NCBI GenBank assembly: GCA_012845835.1
Contig: JABAKD010000028.1
Span: forward strand, 6,486,796-6,550,795
Reading direction: 5' to 3'
Length of the DNA: 64,000 nucleotides
Source of the DNA: Undaria pinnatifida
Lineage: Eukaryota > Sar > Phaeophyceae > Laminariales > Alariaceae
Shown: piece after piece, positions 43,760 to 53,922 of the stretch
Layout: each line of letters starts with the position of its first letter
Numbering within the stretch: the first letter of the stretch is position 1
Position numbers and translations under genes: made by a program
Notes under the pieces: generated by a model
What the model saw: the letters and a program-made list of their open reading frames with translations, nothing else
The model's database searches: none
Told to the model about the DNA's origin: nothing

Positions 43760-44998
43760 TTAATTAAGGCACTCTGCATCCGTTGTTAATACACAAAGGG
43801 AACCATCCTTAATACATACGGCATACTTAGACCATATAGAATTCCCGCAAATACACTGAAAATCCTGGTTGATGTCGCGTGCTACGGCGCTGGCATTGAG
43901 GAAGAAAGAATCCAAGGTCTGGCCATACTTGAAACATGGAATTGTTTCCGTAATACTCTGCCGAAACCCAACGCATACAGGGGGTATCCTACTTAATATA
44001 TTTGGCCGCATCAGTAATCCGCGCTGGGGGACTACGTTGGCAATCTCACTAGTGAATCCCATGACGATTAACTTAGGTACTTTCACCGGTTGGACCGAAG
44101 GCGTCGGGAACGAGCTCAAGTAGCGTTTCCTGAGTACATTGAAAGCCTTTTGGACGTTACCGGGAATGCCATGTTGTCCTATGTACTTGATCATACGGAG
44201 CAAGTTTCTGGGGGTCAAGTGCAAGATGTACGAATCCACCAAGTGTGGTCTATTATTAACAAGTCCGGCAAAGTAATTAATCCTACGCTGCCAGTCTCTA
44301 GACAGAAACACCCGCCCATTGTGCGTTATCTTAGTAATACGCGATTTGTGCCTAGAGCGTCTGACTCGTCTAATCCCAAAACCATGTGTTGGTATCTGCG
44401 GGAGTTGTGGCTTGGCGATTTCCCTACGTGTATTGTATCCTTTTACGCGTGTGTGCAATCGGTTAATCCATGAGTTTTCTCTTTCTCGCCAATAGAGTGG
44501 TGTCCCCGAGTTCTCCACACCCTCTAAACACCGGGGAACTATTTCCAGGAGAACGACTACAAATTTGGTTTGGTCCACCTTGATTTCTCTACCTAGAGCG
44601 TCTGTTGTGGAAATATGTTCCTGGAATCTAACGTACGGGCTCTTGATCGTTCGTCCCACGTATGTTTTCCCGTTTTTCAAATGGACTATGGCGTAAATAG
44701 AACAGGTGTCCTTGTCAGCGACTGGGCGTCTTCCACCTGGGCCGGGAACAACGCGCCATTTTTGAAATGTTTTCCCAGTCTTTTGCTGGCAAAGTGCTCC
44801 TGGTGGCAAATCCCCCCTTTCCCCCTTACCCTTTGCCAACCAAGCATTCCGAATCCTCCAAATCCTTTTTAGCGCAGGATGGTTAGGCATCACTGCCTGT
44901 CTAGTTCGTACAAATGCATTTCGCATTATTCCTGAGGGAGATGCATCGTTCCATTTAAATGGTCGTGGGGGTCTACGTTTACCCCGTATCCGTGGCAT
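43760..44998 (-). CDS. GIY-YIG endonuclease ORF of Penelope-like element
   Basis: A 412-codon frame from ATG. The first 95 residues are basic (MPRIRGKRRPPRPFKWNDAS), probably nucleic-acid binding. Residues about 98-190 are a GIY-YIG domain: SIYAIV at 100-105 in place of GIY, TYVGRT at 112-117 in place of YIG, then an Arg (124), His (129), the likely metal-binding Glu in RERENSWINRL (173-175) and GYN at 187-189. Residues 200-300 are basic and helical. Near the C-terminus QCICGNSIWSKYAVC gives a CxC plus Cys arrangement. The region before it (RIPPVCVGFRQSITETIPCF) resembles the segment ahead of the RT in Penelope proteins. The frame stops just where the RT-side homology continues in another frame. 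Confidence 0.75.
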   Translation of the reverse strand: MPRIRGKRRPPRPFKWNDASPSGIMRNAFVRTRQAVMPNHPALKRIWRIRNAWLAKGKGERGDLPPGALCQQKTGKTFQKWRVVPGPGGRRPVADKDTCSIYAIVHLKNGKTYVGRTIKSPYVRFQEHISTTDALGREIKVDQTKFVVVLLEIVPRCLEGVENSGTPLYWRERENSWINRLHTRVKGYNTRREIAKPQLPQIPTHGFGIRRVRRSRHKSRITKITHNGRVFLSRDWQRRINYFAGLVNNRPHLVDSYILHLTPRNLLRMIKYIGQHGIPGNVQKAFNVLRKRYLSSFPTPSVQPVKVPKLIVMGFTSEIANVVPQRGLLMRPNILSRIPPVCVGFRQSITETIPCFKYGQTLDSFFLNASAVARDINQDFQCICGNSIWSKYAVCIKDGSLCVLTTDAECLN

Positions 44999-45099
44999 GA
45001 TTGATCGGGGGTCTAAATGCCTGACTGTTTTTGGTTACATGTCTTGTTCCTGATGGTGTGTGATCAGGTCTTCAGGTTTCCAAAGACCAGGTCGTCCAA

Positions 45100-46600
45100 G
45101 TGTAATCTGGTGTGTCGTAAAGTTCATGGTGTGGTAGACGAAAGCGGGGGGAGGGGGGGGGGGGGGGGGGGGGAAGCTTATAATATGATTTTATTTTCTA
45201 TGTAATTGTAAGTTGATGGGGGTTAGGGGGGGGAGGGGGGGGGATTTAATTGGCGTGGGGTTACTCAATGTCACAGCAGTGTAATGGTATACTTTTCTGT
45301 TTCATCGCTTCTGTTTCATCGTTGGGAGGAGGGGGGGGGGGGGGGGCGGGTTATAACAGTTTATCGCGAGGGTATTTTTCATGTGTGTAAACCTGTGGCA
45401 AATTATGTTTAATGGGTCAGGCAGCGGGGGAGGGTAAACCTGTAACTTGAGGAGGGGGGGGGGGGGGAGGGGGAAGCATAATTTTCTTGAGTGTATTTCT
45501 ATTTAACCGTAAGTTGATGAGGGTTAGGGAGGGGGGGGGGGGGGGTAATTAAATTAGCGTGGGGGTAAACAAGGTCGCAGTGTAATGGCATACTTTTCAT
45601 GTTTCATCGTTTCTGTTTCATCGTTAGGGGGGGTTGGGGTGGGAGGGGGGGGCGGGGGGGGGGCGGGGGCGGGTTGCGGGTTCCAACAGTTTATCTCGAG
45701 GGTATACAAGGTCGCAGTGGAGTCGTTTTACGGTAGCCCCCCCAACTTTTCTTTAACGAAATCGCCGGTTTTGAAACCAGCTCAAGGCCGTATCTCCTGA
45801 AATACGATGCCCCTTGCCACCCCGACGTCATCGTTCGATAGCTCTTCGCAAACAAGGAGATGTTTGATTATTTCTTTTTTTATAGCTTCCTTCCTCGTGT
45901 CGAGCAGCCATGAAACGTTCGTTAAAAAAAATCGCCGGTTTGGGGGGGGGGCTATCGTAGAATCAGTCAGTGTTATAACATACTTTTCATATGTGTAAAC
46001 CTGTGGCAAATCATGTTATAATTGGTCAGGCAGCGAGGGGGGGGGGGGGGTTCACAATTTCATGCATAATTATGTTTAATCGGCTAGGCATGGAGGGAAG
46101 AAGGAGCGCGAAGGGGGGCGGGGCGGCGGGGGGGGAATCCGGTGCGTTGTCTCTTGTATATCTACCGGAGGGGGGGGGGGTGAGTTTGTGGCGGGGGTAT
46201 ACACGGCCGCAGTATTATACTATACTTCTTATGTGTGTGGGGGCATGTGGTATATTTCTATTTAATCGGTGATAGGGGAAAAACAGGAAGAAAACGAGGG
46301 GTAAATATGAAGAAAAAATAAGGGGGGCGGGGGGCGGGGGGGGGGACGTCTCACAATTTAATGACTTTGTCAGCCTTTGGAGAATTTCAATTTGTATAAT
46401 ATATAAAACCACTCTTCATACGTCACGTAGTATCCGTAAGGGACTCGAACGAATTTCAAGGGGGGCATAATAAAGCATACCCGGGTGGGTCGAAATCTCC
46501 TGAGAGCCGACGTGTTCAGACAAGCCTACTCGCGTAAGTTGCCGTCAACCACCCAAATTTTTCGGGTCACTCAGGCTACCACGTGGGGCCGTCTCTGAGC
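45100..46600. other. Gene-free block of G-tract repeats
   Basis: Several diverged units with GTAAGTTGATG(G/A)GGGTTAGG, CGCAGTGTAATGGCATACTTTTC and TCATCG plus G-runs (45145-45172, 45330-45347, 45453-45471, 45530-45546 and more), all G on the plus strand. One family E element is embedded. No gene recognised. Confidence 0.7.
45727..45978 (+). repeat. Family E element, copy 3
   Basis: GTCGTTTTACGGTAGCCCCC to GGGGGGCTATCGTAGAATCA, with GCCGTATCTCCTGAAATACG and CGTGTCGAGCAGCCATG inside. Confidence 0.65.
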
Positions 46601-46611
46601 GCTTGATATAT

Positions 46612-49600
46612 TATAAAAAATGAAAATACACTCCAGCTGTGAGATCGAAGATTTCGTCGAAACTCATCTTTGCAAGCTGTGTGTGATACTCCGATCGCGC
46701 GCATTACGAGTTGTGTGTCCTCATTAAGGATATAGGTCGGCGACTCCCCTTACAACTACAGTGTAGCTATCAGGGTCAACAGGGTGATTTTAGTCAGTCT
46801 GTGCGCGGAAACTATAAAACCCGTTTCTGCGGGGGACAAAATCTGACAGCTGAAGGGAAATGTATCCTTTTATCAAGTGAATCTTGTAAGTCGAATAACC
46901 GGTGAGGGGGGGGGGCGGAGTTTTGAAGGACGTGGGGGCCTGGTTTTGATCAAAAGCGAGCGGGTTTGGAGGGGGGGGGGAGAAGGGGGGGCAATTTGTG
47001 CATGTAAGCTATAAATCCTTTCAAGGGGATAAATCTGACGGTTTTGGCACCAGTTTATTATTGGGGGGAGGGGGAGGGGGGGGGGTTGGGGCGCGGGGGG
47101 GGGGGAGGGGGGTTGGGGCGGGGGGGAAGGCGTGTGGGGTAGCTCAATATGTGCGTGGACACTATACATTATTTTGAGGGCATAAATGTGACGGTTTTGG
47201 AAATAATGCATCAGTTTATCATGTAAATCCTGGGGTAAGTCGTACAATCAGTGAGTAAAGAGAGGGTGGAGTGTTCGAGGGGGTGGGGTTGGGATGGGTT
47301 GGGGGGGGGTAGGAAGGGCTTTAGGTAAGGGGTTTGTTATACGTGTGGTGCTAGGTCTAGGCGATGGTGCGGGTGATGGGGAAGAAGGGGGCGTTCGAGG
47401 CGGGAGGGGGGGGGGGGGACACAGCGGCATGGATGGCTCTCGAAAGATAATGAGGTGATATCCTGTGCGTGAAGTGTTTGTTAATCTGGCGGATTTCGAT
47501 ATTTGGTGGGGCGTTTGAGTAAGGCAGAGCAAGAGGGGGGGGGGGGGGGGGGGGGTTGTTTTAGGAGGTTTAGGTCACAAAAAATATTCAAATACAGTTC
47601 GGCTGTGAGATCAAAGATATGCAGCAGCTTGTTATACGCGTGGTGCTAGGTCTAGGCGATCGTGCGGGTGGTTGGAAAAGAGGGGGCGTTGGAGGGGGGG
47701 GGGGGGAGGGGGGGGTGGGGGGGGAAATACGTCATGGATGGTCAGAAAGATAATGACGTGATATCAACTGCGTATTGGTGTTTATTACTCAGGCCGATTT
47801 CGATTGTGAGTGGAGCGTTTGGACAAACTAGGCGGAAGGGAGGGGGAATCGGGGGACGGGGGGGGGGGGGGGGGGGAGGGTTGGGTTTTTTTTTTAACAA
47901 GAAGGGTCAGTGGAGGGGGAGGGGAGGGGGGGGGGGGCGGGGGGCGGGACATTTCAAAATGTGCGCGGAAACTATAAATCTTCAAAGGTGACAAACCTGA
48001 CGATTGAATCAATAAGACATCCCTTTATATCATCTGGCTTGTAATGTTTACAATTCTAGAAGGTTTGATCATGCAACCCAGTGTTTAAGTGTAGTAAATA
48101 ACGTGTTAAATCTTCATAATTTGCTGTTGTATGATACATGGATCGAAAGCTAGAATATTTTATAGAACATTTGTAGTTACCATTATTTTCTGACATCGCT
48201 AATTATAAGAAAGAGATACGTATTGTCAAATACAACAGGCGAGGTGATGTGGTCATGCACTGTTTGTCACCATTATCATACAGCTACCATTATTTTCTGA
48301 CATCGCTGATTATACGAAAGAGATACGTACTGCCAAATACAGCATGCGAGGTGATGTATGTGGCCATGTACTGTCTCCGCCATCGAGCATTAGAGGGAGG
48401 GATGCGAATCGTCAGTTTTAAAGGAACGCTTGGTATACATGTGCTCAATTACGTTACCTCGTTAGTCATACTTGGTATACACGCGCTCAATTACGTTACC
48501 TCGTTAGTCATACTTCGCTTGGCATAGGTTGGGAGGCGATCATGCAGACGGTATGTACGAAATACCCTACGTAATGGCTTGGTAAGGTTGTTTACCGCAA
48601 TTTTAACACATCTGCCTGTGCTTCCTTTTCCAAATATTTTTTTGTCTCAAATAAAAGTACGATTTCACGCCTATGATTTTACCTTGTCGATGTGGGGCTC
48701 TGCGGTCGTCAATTTTAAGTCAGAGATACGTCCTACAAATACATCAGGCGAGGTGGGTATGTGATGTCATATATATATGCGATGTCATCACTATTGATCG
48801 CGAGGGTGATTTTACTTCGTTAGGTATATGGTACTGTGTTTCGTAGAGGTCGTCTCAGGAGGGTATGCAATGGGTCGGCAGCGTGATTTATCGCAATTTT
48901 ATCAGGTCTGCCTGTGCTTCCTTTTCAACTTATTATTGTCTCAAATGTACGATTTCACGTCCATGATTTTTACCGTGCCGCTGTGGGGCTCTGAGGTCGC
49001 CAATTCTAAGACAGAGATACATCTTACAAATACAGCAGTTGAGGTGGGTATGCAACGTCATATATATGCGATGTCACTACTATTGAACGCGAGGGTGACT
49101 TTACTTCGTCAGGCATATGCTACTGCGTTTCGTAAAGTTTGTCTCACGTGGACATGCGATGTCACCACTATTGAACGCGAGGGTGACTTTACTTCGTTAG
49201 GCACATTGCACTGCGTTTGGTATGGTAGAGGTTGTCAGACAATCATGTAAGCGGATGGAGGCAATACCCTGCGTAATAGGTTGGTCGTGTGGTTTACCGC
49301 AGTGTTAACATCCCTGTCTGTACTTACTTTTCACATTATTATAGACTATAGTGTACGCTTATACGTCCTGTTTTCTCCCCACTGCCGTCGAAGATGTTGT
49401 AGTCCTGTAGCTGTCGCGTCCATGTCTGGTGCTCTTGTTAGTGGTGTTCATGAAAACATGCCCTAACATGTAGTAGATGATCGCTGAGTGGTGTTCCTTT
49501 CCTTTACATCAAGCCAGGTAGTATATGCCAACGCAACCGCTTGCTTGAAAAACGACAAAGAAATTCCTCACACACCTGACACAGAGAAGACGCGCCCGAA

Positions 49601-49698
49601 GATTGTTCAGTATACCGACGGTCAGGAACAGGTTATCGAGCAGCGCACTTGATTTTTACTACCGCTCCTCACTCCACCTAAGACACTACGGGCATGCA
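46612..49698 (+). repeat. Large direct repeat, copy B
   Basis: Same order as copy A, but with about 1.1 kb extra (47839-48938) between the GGCGGATTTCGAT domain and the 760-bp tail. The extra DNA is made of diverged copies of the tail itself (AAGTACGATTTCACGCCTAT at 48656 and older ones at 48180-48360). Copy A therefore probably lost this part, or copy B gained it by local duplication. Confidence 0.85.
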
Positions 49699-49764
49699 TT
49701 ATGTAACGCTGGCCCACTCATAATGTTGTATACGTTAGTCACTGTATCACACAAGCCGATCTGT

Positions 49765-49990
49765 TTGAGAACGCACCCTACGATAGAGGTAGATAGAAGA
49801 GGCGTTTTCGGCTAAAATATTTCCCGAACGATGCAGGGCTCCAACTAAGAAAGAAACATATCCTAGTATAGCTCCAAGTGTTTTTTCCCCATGTCGGTCG
49901 TGCGGTGCTACTAGCGTCAATATAACCCAAAATCGTCGCAATACGGTTCATGTTTTGCAAAATAAAACATTTCCATGTTCACACCTCTTA
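49765..49990 (+). repeat. Family A element, diverged copy in the 50-kb region
   Basis: Left end with CCTACGATAGAGGTAG and the interior landmark CAGGGCTCC, then CCCAAAATCGTCGCAA. The right end is lost. With a second fragment at 50629-50722 it shows the family is not confined to the first 31 kb. Confidence 0.45.
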
Positions 49991-50103
49991 GGGCCATGAG
50001 TCTGTTAATCGAAAGCACTTTCAGTTTTCTGAAAAACAGAAGCTTAAATCAAAGCTACGGTTGGTTGGGGGCTGGGTCCCCTTTTCAGGGACTTTTTTTT
50101 TCG

Positions 50104-50305
50104 CAGTGGCTCGGGGTCACTCGCGCGAGTAACCCCCCCCCCCCCCCCTGTTTCTTGCGGTCGTAGGCTTTTGTGCTGTTTATGTTTTCCATGTGAATCC
50201 TTCATGAGATAGTTAGCTACGTCGCGCCAAACTAATCACCCAACGTGTTTTGGTCAGTGAGGTACAGAGTCACTCGTGCGACTGGTTCAGACCAGAAGAT
50301 AGTGA
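50104..50305. repeat. Family B element, copy 12
   Basis: Left GGTCACTCGCGCGAGTAACC, interior AGCTACGTCGCGCCAAACTA, right GAGTCACTCGTGCGACTGG. Confidence 0.65.
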
Positions 50306-50437
50306 ATTGGGGGGTACCCCCCTTTTTTCTCTTTTTCAGCACACTTCTACTTTCCAGCTTTTGAACACGCCGTGGTCACAGGTGTCGTCCCTTCTCTTCC
50401 CCGGTCCTTGCCTTCAATTTGTATCGTGCATAGGGTT

Positions 50438-50622
50438 CAGCACTCCCACTGCTCGTCGATTTTTCATCGAGTGTTGCAAACTCACGCTCTCGCACTTTCC
50501 GCAAGTCAATTTGTGCACAAGAAAAAGTCCCAACGAATTTACACGAGTGTGCACTCAGCGGGGCTCGAACTCACGAAACTGACCTATACCAGGCTCGAGG
50601 ATAACCTGATACGCCACCGGGG
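50438..50622 (-). repeat. tRNA-derived SINE, uninterrupted copy
   Basis: Minus strand: A-box TGGCGTATCAGG, then about 30 bp on a B-box AGTTCGAGCCC, then a body with GACTTTTTCTTGTGCACAAA and GAAAGTGCGAGAGCGTGAG. A 3' CCA is not encoded and the anticodon arm does not fold well, so it is a SINE head rather than a working tRNA gene. Confidence 0.65.
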
Positions 50623-51013
50623 CGACCGGGTACCCCCTACGATAGCCTGGCTCTTTATTTTGTATAGAGCTCATCAAGTAAGGAGCCCAAGATAAAAAGC
50701 GGTGGACCTCTACCGCAGCACGGCTCGGAAGTTTAAGATCAGAATGAGAACAGATACCAACTGCGACGACCGCATTAACCTTATGGCGTCGGGCAACGGG
50801 GGGGGGGCGTGGAGCATTAAAAGTACAAGACAGATAAACGGCGTAAGATACGTTTCAATACTAGCTTGTCATGAAAGATTCAATACATCATTCTCTGTTT
50901 CGCGCCTGGGATTGTGTAGAGTATTATAGAAGGACCTCTCCGAACAGGGTGGTGACAACTTTGACCGTGGCTACGGAAGGGGTGTCATCTGCGGGGGCTA
51001 TATTGGCAGTCGC

Positions 51014-51195
51014 GCGAGGTCACTCGCGCGAGTGAACACACTCTTCCTTTGCGATCTTACGAGTCCAGACTGTTTTTTGCTTGCCGCGTATGACACCGCC
51101 ATGGAATGGTTTGCCACGCCGCGCCAAATAAATCATCTACAGTATTTCGTCCACTGAGGCACAGAGTCACCCGGGTCGACAGGATCCCACCTAGC
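51014..51195. repeat. Family B element, copy 13
   Basis: Left GGTCACTCGCGCGAGTGAAC, interior TTGCCACGCCGCGCCAAAT, right GCACAGAGTCACCCGGGTCG. It touches the stop of the exon at 51.2 kb. Confidence 0.6.
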
Positions 51196-51572
51196 AGTGA
51201 CTAAGGGCGTACATCCCCAACATCTGCGGCGGTATTAATGGATATTGAAGGAAGACATTCTCGGTGTACGACTGAAACCCGAAATGCGCAACTTTTTTCC
51301 CGGCTAGTCCAAACAGCGGGCGGTCTGTTTCCTCATTGAGGGAGGTTGAAAACGTCAACAATCGTGTAGACCCCTTGAGCCTGTAGCTAACACACCCAGT
51401 CCCGTAATCATGGGCTGCCCCCGAGAAGGTTGCATACTTCCGCTTCGAGCCAACCTCGCCATATTCGGGTACAGCTATCGTTCCGCTGATCGATGAAACA
51501 TGCCATCTGGGCACAGGCTGGTTCGCGGAGACAGGAGTAACGATCCCTGAAGCGCCAACAGCCTGGGATCGA
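51193..51572 (-). CDS. Terminal exon of an unidentified gene
   Basis: Opens after a strong acceptor (TTCGATCCCAG) and runs about 125 codons to a stop at 51191. It reads AVGASGIVTPVSANQPVPRW, then SGTIAVPEYGEVGSKRKYAT, GAAHDYGTGCVSYRLKGSTR and LFGLAGKKVAHFGFQSYTEN, ending MYALSHC. Alternating polar/hydrophobic strands suggest a beta-rich fold. No family is recognised. The upstream exons were not identified; they may lie in 51.6-53.8 kb, where several minus frames look partly coding. A family B element abuts the stop and may supply the 3' UTR. Confidence 0.5.
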
Positions 51573-51999
51573 AGGGACAAAAGTGTAGAGTTTTTTTAGA
51601 AGATATCGATTAAGTTACCGGAGTGACGGAGGGGCTTTCCCCTTTGTCATTTTTTGGTGCACGCGAACCTGGAGTCGCGTTCATACACCAATGTATTGTA
51701 TCCTTTCGAGAAACAATGAGTTTCACGGTGCATCTCCGAAGATTCTACCATCACTCACACCAAAACACCATATAGTAAACCAGACTTGTCCACAGGCATA
51801 AACCAACATCCGTACAAGGCATTTTTTAACGTGTGGTTTCGGTGGTTGTGCCGTTTTCATATTTTGTCGAGCATTATGCTGTACCAGGTAATAGGGCCGA
51901 CCTCCTGCCAGAATGGCCCATGGTACATTTTTATTCCTTATGAGAGTAATCGGATATCACGCAGTACTTGCCTTTACATACGTAGTTGGCGCTAGTTGT

Positions 52000-53900
52000 T
52001 AAATGGCGGAGTATTGTGTAGGAGTTATAAACGAACAAATCCATACCGAAATTGAGGGGTGAATTTCGTGGGCTGGAAGAGGACGGGTGTAACACAAGTA
52101 GCACAGTTGCAAAATAGTACAGCTGGTGCTTGAAAGTTGCGCCGCACATTAAGAATACCTGTCGAATTCCGTGCGTCAGTGAATGACGGACGGCTCTTGC
52201 GCAAATCTCAGCAGTGTTTGTAAGTTCTAAGGCCAGACGGCGTGACCGTCCCTCTGTGGGATGACCGTTAGTGTAGCTTTGTATTCGAGCACGCTGCAAA
52301 GAAAACGAGGTGTGGAGAAAGAGCTCGTGAAGAACCTCTCGACCGAGAACACAAACAAATGACGTAATACCCAGCTTGCATAAGGACGTCCTTGAGGTAT
52401 TTCCAAACCCTTCATTTAAGTAAACATTCCTTTGTTGTCGAGACCAAACAAACACCCTCCCTGGCTCTTCACAGTAATGCCGAGATCTAAAGGTATTTCA
52501 ACCGAAGATAGGACCTACTGTAGAAACAAGCAAACATATTTCCTTAGGGGGAAACACCGAAACCAGGCGAATAAGACCGGAAACACATCAACTCCAAACC
52601 ATTGCATTCGAAACGACGCCGCATTCCAAACTATGACCGTCGTCAGAAATAATTCTGTCAAGTGGTGCATCACCAATCCGTTTCCTCAAAGTAGCCTTGG
52701 GTGGAAGACCTGAAAACCGTTCCTCACAAATACCAAAACATGGGACTAATCGCTTAATTTCAGTAACCTTACCCATCCCGCAACGGCCAAAGCGAAGAAG
52801 AACATACACGGTGATATTCAAACGGACCGCAGGAAGATAATTCGATAGAGCATCCGCGCGCTTTCTTGTCCGAAGCTAGTAGTAACCTGAAAAACTGAAA
52901 GCGCACGCGAATGTGCTTGATCCGAGAAGAGCTACAAAGGTTCTTGGCGATCGTTATTTACCTTTCGATGTCTTTGAAAACCCAGACGCATGGTTTGCGT
53001 TGTTCTGGGCAAATTAACGATAACAACGACCGCCTAAACAAGGCTTATTTCCCCTTTTCATCTAGGGCGGTGTTCTCTCCCATACAACTCTTGGTGTTGC
53101 TTGCCCAAGTGACGGCCACACCCCCGAGGTAAACTACTGTCTTAGATGGCGAAATTGTGTCGTTCAGTTCGTCTCCGTCGTGGGCTTCACTATATGCTTT
53201 CGAACCCAATATCAAAACCCGCACCAACGTCAGTCCGAAACTCCCTGGTCGCATGAAGAAGTGCGCGGTTCCTCGTTTCTCGTTTGAACGACTTCTTCGC
53301 CAACGCCAACACTCATATTGAGAACATGAAAAACACAATCAAAACAAACTCGGATGGCCATTGTATACAACAACCGTATATTACAGCACGAGCTGGGTTC
53401 CAACCGCATTGGATAGTGTAGTCACTAGTTCAGACATAGTTTGGCCAGCAATTGCTACCCACATCTTAGAAACCTCTTCCTCCTACATCAGCAACAGACG
53501 GTACTTGTTCGTGAGGGAAGCCCTACCGATACCTCCGCGCGTTCCTCTTTCGATCGGCATTGCCACAGAGTTACCCCTACTCGGGGCAGGCAGGTTCTGC
53601 TGCAACGATACCACACGGGCCCACTTGATGATTCGAAAGTTCCGTTTCCCGATCACGTTCCATATCACGGTCCCAGCAACACTGTATCGAAGTAGCGTGA
53701 AAAATAAATATGCCTGCCTAAAGACGAATGGCAACAGTACAGCGTACACGTTAACAACAGCAGTGCCACGGGGGTTCACAGCGAGACAACCACCTCCATC
53801 TCGCTCTCAATAGGTTTCCTAGATGGTCGTTCGTCCGGTATGGGGTTATCAGTCCAAGGCGTTCGCCGACGTATCTGCTTGCCGACGTGCCGGTGGTGTC
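52000..53900. other. Possibly coding minus-strand region, unresolved
   Basis: Minus-strand frames at 53483-53779 (KRNFRIIKWARVVSLQQNLP), 53045-53338 (DDELN-type acidic stretch, then KTVVYLGGVAVTWASNTKSC), 52588-52821 (VLLRFGRCGMGKVTEIKRLV) and 52227-52455 are partly protein-like. They have no consistent splice chain that I could verify. They could be exons between the EsV-1-7 gene and the 51.2-kb terminal exon, or eroded transposon. Plus-strand frames over the same DNA look like shadows. Confidence 0.3.
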
Positions 53901-53922
53901 GTCGCTGAAGTATTTTGCTACG

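Larger units (their letters stand above)
41701..44998 (-). mobile_element. Penelope-like retroelement with N-terminal GIY-YIG, decayed
   Basis: Minus-strand element read from 44998 down to 41701: a GIY-YIG endonuclease ORF followed by a reverse transcriptase of Penelope type broken into frames. Canonical Penelope elements have GIY-YIG after the RT. An N-terminal GIY-YIG is known from the Chlamys/Naiad clade described in green algae, protists and invertebrates. Lesions: a stop at 43760 with a frame change, an indel near 43575, a 16-bp tandem duplication at 43218-43249 and a TAA at 42856-42858. True ends are not identified. The plus-strand C-run at 41521-41548 (G-run in element sense) may lie in its 3' UTR. 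The element sits between the two large direct repeats. Confidence 0.8.

Noticed and set aside
37376-49698. The large direct repeats as simple LTRs of the Penelope-like element
   Set aside because: They are not adjacent to the coding region, differ in length by 1.1 kb, and an extra partial unit (36.6-37.3 kb) lies outside; kept only as one hypothesis in the findings.
50560-50625. tRNA gene (A and B boxes on minus strand)
   Set aside because: The arms do not fold as a standard cloverleaf and the sequence continues into a body shared with 22.2 kb; better explained as a SINE head.
53045-53338. Copia-type RNase H fragment (YLGGVAVTWASNTKSC resembles the GGxxVSWxSKKQ region)
   Set aside because: Only a short resemblance; no integrase, RT or DEDD residues nearby in a compatible frame.
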